Shown here piece after piece: positions 48,298-55,832 of a stretch of DNA of 64,000 nt. This DNA is from an uncultured Lachnospiraceae bacterium. Its GTDB lineage: Bacteria > Bacillota > Clostridia > Lachnospirales > Lachnospiraceae. Within the stretch, counting starts at the first letter, position 1. Each line of letters starts with the position of its first letter. Position numbers and translations under genes: made by a program. The notes beneath the pieces are model-generated. The model was not told the origin of the DNA. It saw only the letters and a list, made by a program, of their open reading frames with translations, and searched no databases. The stretch is from assembly GCA_949738465.1 (NCBI GenBank), contig CATJBQ010000250.1, forward strand, positions 1 through 64,000, given 5' to 3'.

Positions 48298-49059
48298 TTA
48301 TCTGGCCGCGATCACGTCCTGCATATTGTAATAGCCCGCCGGCTTCCCCGCCAGGAACTTGGCCGCTTCGATCGCTCCCTTGGCAAACACGCCCTTGGAA
48401 TATGACGTATGGGTAAAGCTGATCACTTCATCCGGCCCGGCGAAAATCACTTCATGCTCCCCGACAATGCTGCCTCCCCGCACGGGATGAATCCCGATCT
48501 CATGCTTGTCCCTCTTTTTCCGCTCACCGGTTCTGTCGTACTGATAGCAGTAGTCTTCCTCCAGGGCTTCGTTCAACGCCTCTGCCAGGACCAGCGCTGT
48601 CCCGCTGGGCGCGTCCACCTTCTGGTTATGGTGCTTCTCCACGATCTCCATATCAAAGCCGGCAGGCGCCAGGATCCGGGCTGCCTTTTTCAGAAGCTCC
48701 AGCAGCATATTGATTCCCAGGGACATGTTGGCGGATTTTAAGACCGCCACCTTGCCGGACGCCTCCGTCACCGCTTCCTCCTGCTGGCGGCTTAAGCCGG
48801 TGGTGCACAAAACCACCGGAACCTTCCGCTCCACGCTGTAGGCCAGCAGCTCCTCCACTGCCCCGGCCGTGGCAAAGTCTATGATCACATCCGCCTCCAC
48901 ATCGCATTCTCCGATGGATGAAAACCGGGGATATTCATTCCGGATATGATCGGAAATATCCACCCCGGCTACAATCTCAATCTCCGCATCCTCCCGGCAC
49001 AGTCCCGTCACCACCTGCCCCATCTTTCCGTTGCATCCGTGCATAATCGCTCGTATCAT
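48298..49059 (-). CDS. dapB: 4-hydroxy-tetrahydrodipicolinate reductase
   Basis: MIRAIMHGCNGKMGQVV...VEKHHNQKVDAPSGTALVLAEALNEAL. Confidence 0.96.
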   Translation of the reverse strand: MIRAIMHGCNGKMGQVVTGLCREDAEIEIVAGVDISDHIRNEYPRFSSIGECDVEADVIIDFATAGAVEELLAYSVERKVPVVLCTTGLSRQQEEAVTEASGKVAVLKSANMSLGINMLLELLKKAARILAPAGFDMEIVEKHHNQKVDAPSGTALVLAEALNEALEEDYCYQYDRTGERKKRDKHEIGIHPVRGGSIVGEHEVIFAGPDEVISFTHTSYSKGVFAKGAIEAAKFLAGKPAGYYNMQDVIAAR

Positions 49060-49080
49060 CCTTTGTTTTCCTTCTTTCTT

Positions 49081-49971
49081 CTATGCCAGACTGATTCCAA
49101 AATCGATCATTGCCTTCTTCAGACGCTCTCTGTTCTGAGGCTCGATCTCATACAGCGGCTCCCGCAGAGGCCCGGCCTCCCAGCCCATCAGATTCATGGC
49201 CGCCTTCACAGGAATGGGATTCACCTCACAGAACAGCGCATCGCACAGATCCAGAGCCTTAAGCTGCAGATCCAGAGCTTTCCCGGTATCGCCCTCAAGA
49301 TACGCCATCACCATATCATGGGTATAACGGGGCGCAACATTGGCAAGGACGGAAATCACACCGATCCCGCCTGCGGACAGAAGGGGAATCACCAGACCAT
49401 CCTCCCCGGAATACAGATCGATCTCCCCGTGGGTCAGCTCCATCAGGCTCAGAGCGCCGGCCACGTCCCCGGTGGCATCCTTGATCCCCACAATATTATC
49501 CACCTTGTTCACAAGCTCCGCCACTGTGGCCGGCTGTAAATTACATCCCGTCCGCCCCGGCACATTGTACAAAAGGATGGGGACATCCACCTGGGACGCC
49601 ACCTTGGTATAATGGGAGATCAATCCCTTCTGCGTCGCCTTATTGTAATAGGGGGTCACGATCAGAAGTCCGTCTGCTCCGGCCTTCACGGCCTCCGTAG
49701 ACAGATAAACCGCCGTGGCCGTACAATTGGAGCCGGTTCCCGCTACCACCGGAATACGCCCATGTACCATGCCCACCGCGGCCCGGATCACCTCAAGATG
49801 CTCCTCCTCGGTCATGGTAGAAGCCTCCCCTGTGGTTCCGGCAATGACAATACAGTCCGTACCATTGGTAATCTGATCGTTGATGATCTCCTCCAGCTTA
49901 TCGAAATTCACCTCATAATTTTCCTTCATTGGTGTGATGATCGCAACACCTGATCCTTGAAACACTGCCAT
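49081..49971 (-). CDS. dapA: 4-hydroxy-tetrahydrodipicolinate synthase
   Basis: MAVFQGSGVAIITPMKENYEVNFDKLEEIINDQITNGTDCIVIAGTTGEASTMTEEEH...LLYNVPGRTGCNL; track ORF extends falsely into the riboswitch. Confidence 0.96.
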   Translation of the reverse strand: MAVFQGSGVAIITPMKENYEVNFDKLEEIINDQITNGTDCIVIAGTTGEASTMTEEEHLEVIRAAVGMVHGRIPVVAGTGSNCTATAVYLSTEAVKAGADGLLIVTPYYNKATQKGLISHYTKVASQVDVPILLYNVPGRTGCNLQPATVAELVNKVDNIVGIKDATGDVAGALSLMELTHGEIDLYSGEDGLVIPLLSAGGIGVISVLANVAPRYTHDMVMAYLEGDTGKALDLQLKALDLCDALFCEVNPIPVKAAMNLMGWEAGPLREPLYEIEPQNRERLKKAMIDFGISLA

Positions 49972-50066
49972 TTTTCTTCCTCCTAGAATGATCGTCCTTC
50001 CGTTTGCGGCCCCAGACGGCGGGCTCTTTATCTGACCGGGTAATCCGGTGGAATTTCCCTTAAGAT

Positions 50067-50096
50067 AAGAAAAGAGCCGTTCCGATGAGCGACTCC
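50067..50096 (-). terminator. Riboswitch expression-platform terminator GAGTCG-CTCATCGGAA-CGGCTCTTTTCTT
   Basis: Hairpin plus U-tract between the lysine aptamer and dapA. Confidence 0.7.
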
Positions 50097-50148
50097 TGGA
50101 AATCCACACGAGAAACAGGGCATACCCTGCCTCCTGCTGATTCATCCC

Positions 50149-50320
50149 CGATAGCGCCCCACCCGAAAAACAGGTGACAGTCACAGAATTGTTCACTCTG
50201 TGCCCAAGCAGCCTCATCACAGGAAAATCAGCCCTTTCGGCGCTCTCCCCTTTTGCCTGTTCTCTCCTGCTCCTGCCGCATCAAATAAGCTACTCATGAA
50301 TCGCGCAACCTCTACCCGAT
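50149..50320 (-). ncRNA. Lysine riboswitch (L-box) aptamer upstream of dapA
   Basis: Minus strand AGAGGTTGCGCGATTCATGAGTA...CAAAAGGGGAGAGCGCCGAAAGGGCTG...GGCTGCTTGGGCACAGAGTG...CTGTGACTGTCACC...GGGGCGCTATC: L-box conserved blocks in order. Confidence 0.92.
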
Positions 50321-50347
50321 TATTCTCTTTTCAAACGAACTAAAAAT

Positions 50348-50376
50348 AATATAGCATTTCTTCCCGGCCCTGTCAA
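50348..50376 (-). promoter_or_regulatory. Sigma-A promoter TTGACA-N17-TATATT for riboswitch-dapA-dapB
   Basis: Minus TTGACAGGGCCGGGAAGAAATGCTATATT directly upstream of the aptamer. Confidence 0.8.
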
Positions 50377-50476
50377 CATCCAATTCGCCCCGGTCCTGCG
50401 CCTGTAAAAGCTATGGACCCTCGCTGTATCAGCCAGTCTGCCCAGGCCGCAGCTTCCACAGGAAGCCACAGGCCTG

Positions 50477-50962
50477 CTACTTTTCAACCTGGATGCAGTA
50501 CACCTCATCCGCGTATTCCCGGATGCTCTCGTCCATCATACGTCCGGTAAAAATGATCTCCGTATCCTCCGCCTTTGCTTCCAGAAGCGACTTCAGTTCC
50601 TCCGCCGCTATCACATGATTATCCAGAAGTCCCAGGAATTCATCCAGGATCAACACCCCGCACTCCCCGGTGACCAGAACCTTCCTGGCAAAATTAAAAC
50701 CGTTGCGGATGTTCATATATTCTTCCCGTTTCTCCTCCTCCGAAAGCTCCTCATAATTGCCTCCGGCCTTCTCAAAACGGAAAAAACGGATCTCCGGCTC
50801 CAGCCTGCGGATAAAAGAAATCTCATCCTCATTCTTCTCCTTCATGAACTGAATCATAATCACAGGCCTTCCCTGGCTCGCACAGCGGATGGCATGCCCA
50901 AGCGCAGACGAAGTCTTTCCTTTTCCCTGTCCGTAATAAACGACGATGTTTCCATGTTCCAT
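50477..50962 (-). CDS. Second corrinoid adenosyltransferase-like protein (CobO/BtuR family)
   Basis: IVVYYGQGKGKTSSALGHAIRCASQGRPVIMIQFMKEKNEDE...VLILDEFLGLLDNHVI...EIIFTGRMMDESIREYADEVYCIQ. Confidence 0.85.
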   Translation of the reverse strand: MEHGNIVVYYGQGKGKTSSALGHAIRCASQGRPVIMIQFMKEKNEDEISFIRRLEPEIRFFRFEKAGGNYEELSEEEKREEYMNIRNGFNFARKVLVTGECGVLILDEFLGLLDNHVIAAEELKSLLEAKAEDTEIIFTGRMMDESIREYADEVYCIQVEK

Positions 50963-51077
50963 TCCAGTACCTCTGCTTTCTCAGTAGGATTTCCATTATT
51001 TTCTATTAAAAATAACATAAATCAATGGAAATTGCAAATTTTTTTACTAAAGCAGACCCGTAAGGCAGGAGAAAATA

Positions 51078-51704
51078 CTATTCCAGATAGTCGATCTTGC
51101 TGACGGAAACCTCATAGGCAATCCTCTTCTGTGTCTCATTTTCGCTGACCTTTTTCAGATATTCACGGCTCTGGATCCTGCCGTAAATCTGCACATGGCC
51201 TCCAACCTCAAACCCGGATGCAAAGCGCGCATTCCGTCCCCAGCAGATGCAGGGAATGTAATCCGACTTTCCATAAGACCGGTTCACCGCCACCAGAAGA
51301 TCCGCAATCTCTCTCCCCAGCGGGGTCTTACGGTAAATCGGTTCTTTGCATATGTACCCGTCCAAAAAGATCTGGTTGCTCTTCTCGCCATCGGGCATCT
51401 CATCCACGAACTCCAGTTCTCTTGCGAATACCGACAGCACCAGCCGGTTCTTCTTTTCTTCATGCCGGTTGTAGGAACGGAACTGCCCGTTCACCCGGAT
51501 GATCTGTCCGATGTAGCTCTGCTCCGTATCGATGAGACGCTCCGACACCATCAGCGGAATGCAGTCCGCGTAATTGCTGAGCCGGTTCACTGCCACATCC
51601 ACCATGTAAAACCCCTCCCCAAATACCTCATGGCTGTAGCAAAAATCCGAGATGATCTCTCCTGTTACGGTTACCTGGTTGTTTTCAAAAATTTTATCTG
51701 CCAT
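51078..51704 (-). CDS. SSB-like protein with two tandem OB-fold-like domains
   Basis: NNQVTVTGEIISDFCYSHEVFGEGFYMVDVAVNRLS...IFLDGYICKEPIYRKTPLGREIADLLVAVNRSYGKSDYIPCICWGRNARFASGFEVGGHVQIYGRIQSREY. Confidence 0.8.
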   Translation of the reverse strand: MADKIFENNQVTVTGEIISDFCYSHEVFGEGFYMVDVAVNRLSNYADCIPLMVSERLIDTEQSYIGQIIRVNGQFRSYNRHEEKKNRLVLSVFARELEFVDEMPDGEKSNQIFLDGYICKEPIYRKTPLGREIADLLVAVNRSYGKSDYIPCICWGRNARFASGFEVGGHVQIYGRIQSREYLKKVSENETQKRIAYEVSVSKIDYLE

Positions 51705-51897
51705 AATCTGTTTCTCCTTCCTCTTGCCCGCTATGCACGGGTCTCCTGGTATATCGACGGCATATCGATCCACTGTGTACTAATATTTTTATTCCGGAAT
51801 AAGTTTTTTAGAACTTAAATTGTTTGGCGCTCTGTAAGAATAACAAAGCAAAAAAAAGAAATATCGCAGTTCGTGTCGATAGTGGAAAAATTTATGC

Positions 51898-51926
51898 TTT
51901 ACGAATGTATATTTTTCCGTTACAAT
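51898..51926 (+). promoter_or_regulatory. Putative sigma-A promoter TTTACG-N17-TACAAT for cyclophilin
   Basis: TTTACGAATGTATATTTTTCCGTTACAAT 34 bp upstream of ATG at 51960. Confidence 0.55.
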
Positions 51927-51959
51927 GGAATTCATGAAAAAAGAAAGAAGGACAATCTT

Positions 51960-52481
51960 ATGACAGCAAACCCAATCGTTACTATTGAGATGCAAAACGG
52001 CGATGTGATGAAAGCAGAGCTTTATCCCGAAATCGCCCCCAACACCGTCCGTAATTTTATCCATCTGATTCAGGATCATTTTTACGACGGCCTGATCTTT
52101 CACCGTGTCATCCGCGGCTTTATGATCCAGGGCGGATGTCCCGAAGGCTCCGGCATGGGCGGCCCCGGCTACAGCATTCCCGGCGAATTCGCCCAGAATG
52201 GCTTTGCCAACGACTTAGCCCACACGGAAGGCGTCCTGTCCATGGCACGCTCCATGGCGCCGGATTCCGCAGGCTCCCAGTTCTTCATCATGCACAAGAA
52301 TGCCCCCCATCTGGACGGTGCATACGCAGCCTTCGGCAGGATCGTCGAAGGAATGGAGGTTGTCAACCAGATTGCGGAGACAGCCACCGACTACTCTGAC
52401 CGCCCCATGGAGCCCCAGGTCATCGCGAAAATGACCGTGGACACCCAAGGCGTTACTTATCCTGAACCGGATAAGATGTAG
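51960..52481 (+). CDS. Peptidyl-prolyl cis-trans isomerase, cyclophilin type
   Basis: VTIEMQNGDVMKAELYPEIAPNTVRNFIHLIQDHFYDGLIFHRVIRGFMIQGGCPEGSGMGGPGYSIPGEF...GSQFFIMHKNAPHLDGAYAAFGRIVEGMEVV. Confidence 0.96.
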   Translation: MTANPIVTIEMQNGDVMKAELYPEIAPNTVRNFIHLIQDHFYDGLIFHRVIRGFMIQGGCPEGSGMGGPGYSIPGEFAQNGFANDLAHTEGVLSMARSMAPDSAGSQFFIMHKNAPHLDGAYAAFGRIVEGMEVVNQIAETATDYSDRPMEPQVIAKMTVDTQGVTYPEPDKM

Positions 52482-55400
52482 GCCGGCCCTCCCCCCGGCT
52501 AAGCTGGCGGTCCCTCAGGGTCCAGACCGAGACCTGGTGCTGCCAGCTTCCGGAACCCGGCTTTTTTATTTCGTAGATTTTTCCCATAAATTCCTGCTGT
52601 ACCGTTTCTTCCTGCTGCTTCTCATTGGACAGGGCATGCTCCAGGCTGCTGCGATAGCTCTCCTCCTCCCGCCAGAGGGAGGTATCCTCCAAGCCCCCAT
52701 CTTCCCGGGCCAGCGAAAATCCATCGCCCCGATAGAAGGGTTCTCCCAGAAACCGTACATAGCTCTTATACGGATTCTCCTTTAGCGATGCGTCTACGAC
52801 ATGGGCGGTCACCTGTTTTCTGGTAACGTTGCCAAAGCTGTCCACCGCCTGGTAGGTTACCGTCACGCTGCCGTCCGAGGCAAAGTCCGTAAAATCCTCC
52901 GGCAGATAGGATACCACCGTCACCTGCCGCCCCTTTTCCAGTTCTCCGTCCTCCCAGTCTCTGCCTGTGACCGTTTCTAAGAGCACCTCGGGCGTAACCG
53001 CTCCCCCCTGGGCCTCCTCCAGCGTAAAATACCGGTCATAGGCCTCAATCTCCGGATAGCGGTCCCACGCGGCACAAAATTCCGTATCCTTCTCCAGCAC
53101 GGTCTGACTGCCGGCGTCAAAGGAATTTCCGGAAGGATCCCTCCAGCAGACAAAGGAATGCCCTGAAAGTCCCGGCGCCTCCTTCAGCACAAACTCCGGA
53201 TTCCCATAACTGTCCGAGGCATTGTAAAAGCGGCTCTTTGTCTCTCCTGGAAGCTCCTCCGGGGATCCGTTGGCATCATAGCTTACCGTAATCTCCTGCT
53301 GATAGATCCCGTAAAAAACCGTATCCTCCCGAAGCTTCACCGTCGACCGGGCCGAAGCCTCAATGACTCCCCAGGGATCCGGCTTCCTGGAATAACCCTT
53401 CCCGTTCCATCCGTTCCAGACATGCATATCCGGTACTGTAATCCCCGCATACTCCGCCCGGTTATAGATCGAACAGGTATCGGTTCTGGTCTTTTGCCCT
53501 TCCTCATCCCTGTCGATAAATGTGGCCGTGATCTCTCTTCTGTACACGGCGTACAAGATGAGATCCGTATCCTCCATCGTCAGGTGCTCAAGAGCGCAAA
53601 CCGCCTCCGGGTCGGTATTCCAGCCGATATGCTCCCAGCCCTCCTTCACCGCGGCCACATCCAGCCGTACCGCCTGGCCAAAGGCCGCCGTCTCCATGGC
53701 GGTCTCACAGGAGCTTCCGCCGTTTATGGCATAATCATACCGTACCTGATGGACATTTGCTTCCCATTGGGCATAGATGGTACTGTCACCTGCCGTCTCG
53801 TAGAGATCCTTACTGCGGATTCTTGTTCCGTCCTCCCTCTGTGTGTACCAGCCGGTAAAGGTATAGCCATACCGCCGGGCCGTGGGAAGAACGCCGTAGA
53901 GGCTCCCAAAGGAAATCTCCCTTTGCTCCACCTCGCAGACTCCTCCATTGGCATCGTAGTACAGGTGGTAAGTGACCGGACGGTAGTACGCGTAAGAATC
54001 CCGGTCCCCCTCCACCTGGTAAGGCGGATCGATGGTATCTGCCCGATACCCCTCCGGCGGCCCGATATGCTCCGGTGTATAGCTGCTTCCCTCTAAAGCC
54101 ATGGCCCCTGTAACCGCAAACTCCCGCCAGCCCTTCTTGGCATCGCTGTAATACAGGTGGTGTACCGTCTGCTGGAACCAGCGGATGGCCGGCGCGTTAA
54201 CCCCATAAATGCTGACATTGGCAGCATGGTCCCAGGCATACTCGAACACATCCACCGCTTCCCCGCCAAAATCCTCTGAAATCCGGGTGCTGCCGATGGA
54301 GTCGTAATATCCCCGGCTGGTGGTCCGGTCTGTATGGAGCGAATATATTTTCCCGTTTTCCACCGTCCGCTGCTCCTGGGGAAGGGATCTGGGCCAGGCG
54401 CCCAGATACACCTCCTTCACATCGGACACCGGAATTGACCACACCGCATACAGGGTGACATCCCCGGCCGGCATCCGGTAGGACTCAAGCCCCGATACCG
54501 CATATGGATCCGTACTCCAGCCGGTAAACACAAAATCCATATCCTCCGGACTTCCCTCCCGCCAGGAGGCCGTATGGTCCAGATTTACCGGAGCATTGTA
54601 GGTCACGGTTTCCGCGGTCTTTGATACCGCGCTTCCCCCGTTGGCGTCGTAGGTTACGGTATAGGTATTGATTTTCCATTGGGCGTACAGGGTAACGTTT
54701 CCGGCCCGTTTCCACCTGGCGCTGCCGCCGGAGCCCTGCCAGTACCCGCTGCTGTCCACCGCATTCCCATTGGAATCGTAGACCTGGAGACCACCGGAAG
54801 CCGCCGTATAGTATCCCAGAAAGGTATAGCCTGTCCGCTCTGCCCGGCTGGCTCCCTGGTTCCAGTTTCCGGTATCATAGATCACCGTCCGGCTGGCGGC
54901 CGTGACGGAGCCGCCGTTGCCGTGAAAAGAAACCGTATAGCTGTTGGCTGTCCAGTGGGCGTACAGCGTATGGTTCTCCTCCCGCTGCATCCGGGTGGCG
55001 GATCCGATCTGGGCGCCGCCAGAGGACAGCGTCCACCAGCCTGCCAGGGAATAACCCTCCCGGACGGCCGAAGGCAGCGGGCCATAGGTGTTCCCATAGG
55101 TAATCACCTTGGTGGGCATACTGACACTGTTTCCCCCGTTTCCATGAAAAGAAACGGTATACTGGGCAGAGCCTTCGTCCCGGGTGGCCCCACAGCCGCC
55201 GCGGGTACAGGAGCGGATCCAGCGTGTGCCGGACACATACTTGTTCCCCCAGCTATGGCCCAAGGCCGGGCTCAGGGCGGTCCCGCAGTAGCGGCAGGCT
55301 GCGGCCGCGGTGCAGGTGGCGCTTCCGGAGGCTTCATGATCGCCGGTCACCGCCTCACAGCCGCCGCAGGTATAGCATCTGCCGCCGATGGATCCGCCAT

Positions 55401-55821
55401 TATGCCACCCGTAACTGGAATAGCTGCAGCCACCGTTTTTGCACCTGGTATTCCTCCCATGTCCCGAGCAGCGGTCACAGATGGTTGTTACTTCCTTCGT
55501 CCCCGGCTTGTACCAGGGCGTTGTTCCCACTCCCACATTGGAGCAGACGGGACAGGCACGCCCCGTGGGTCTCGTCGAAGAAAAATTCCCGCAATCCCTG
55601 CACCTGAAGCCGTTCACCGTCTCCGTTACCGTCCCTGCCCCCGCGCATTTGGAACAGGTGGACAGCCCCTCGAAATTATGGCCGTGCCCCCGACAGGTAT
55701 ATCCCGTAATATGGCTGGCGCAGTTCCCCGCTTCTGCCACAAGCGCCCCGGCCGGCAGCAAAAGCACTGCCGCAAGCAGGCCCCCCAGGAGCAGGAATAT
55801 CCGTATTGTAGCTGTTTTCAT
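52453..55821 (-). CDS. Secreted protein: Cys-rich N-terminal region plus about seven InlB-B-type repeats
   Basis: Signal peptide MKTATIRIFLLLGGLLAAVLLLPAGALVAEA; repeated YTVSFHGNGG...GYSLAGWWT...LYAHW units; N-term CSKCAGAG, CRDC, CPVC, CDRCSGHG motifs. No LPXTG-type tail seen. Confidence 0.88.
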   Translation of the reverse strand: MKTATIRIFLLLGGLLAAVLLLPAGALVAEAGNCASHITGYTCRGHGHNFEGLSTCSKCAGAGTVTETVNGFRCRDCGNFSSTRPTGRACPVCSNVGVGTTPWYKPGTKEVTTICDRCSGHGRNTRCKNGGCSYSSYGWHNGGSIGGRCYTCGGCEAVTGDHEASGSATCTAAAACRYCGTALSPALGHSWGNKYVSGTRWIRSCTRGGCGATRDEGSAQYTVSFHGNGGNSVSMPTKVITYGNTYGPLPSAVREGYSLAGWWTLSSGGAQIGSATRMQREENHTLYAHWTANSYTVSFHGNGGSVTAASRTVIYDTGNWNQGASRAERTGYTFLGYYTAASGGLQVYDSNGNAVDSSGYWQGSGGSARWKRAGNVTLYAQWKINTYTVTYDANGGSAVSKTAETVTYNAPVNLDHTASWREGSPEDMDFVFTGWSTDPYAVSGLESYRMPAGDVTLYAVWSIPVSDVKEVYLGAWPRSLPQEQRTVENGKIYSLHTDRTTSRGYYDSIGSTRISEDFGGEAVDVFEYAWDHAANVSIYGVNAPAIRWFQQTVHHLYYSDAKKGWREFAVTGAMALEGSSYTPEHIGPPEGYRADTIDPPYQVEGDRDSYAYYRPVTYHLYYDANGGVCEVEQREISFGSLYGVLPTARRYGYTFTGWYTQREDGTRIRSKDLYETAGDSTIYAQWEANVHQVRYDYAINGGSSCETAMETAAFGQAVRLDVAAVKEGWEHIGWNTDPEAVCALEHLTMEDTDLILYAVYRREITATFIDRDEEGQKTRTDTCSIYNRAEYAGITVPDMHVWNGWNGKGYSRKPDPWGVIEASARSTVKLREDTVFYGIYQQEITVSYDANGSPEELPGETKSRFYNASDSYGNPEFVLKEAPGLSGHSFVCWRDPSGNSFDAGSQTVLEKDTEFCAAWDRYPEIEAYDRYFTLEEAQGGAVTPEVLLETVTGRDWEDGELEKGRQVTVVSYLPEDFTDFASDGSVTVTYQAVDSFGNVTRKQVTAHVVDASLKENPYKSYVRFLGEPFYRGDGFSLAREDGGLEDTSLWREEESYRSSLEHALSNEKQQEETVQQEFMGKIYEIKKPGSGSWQHQVSVWTLRDRQLSRGEGRPTSYPVQDK

Positions 55822-55832
55822 GTAACCCCTCC

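Noticed and set aside
49972-50220. N-terminal extension of the dapA ORF (MMRLLGHRVNNSVTV...)
   Set aside because: It translates the lysine riboswitch and terminator; the real start MAVFQGSGVAIITP is at 49971.
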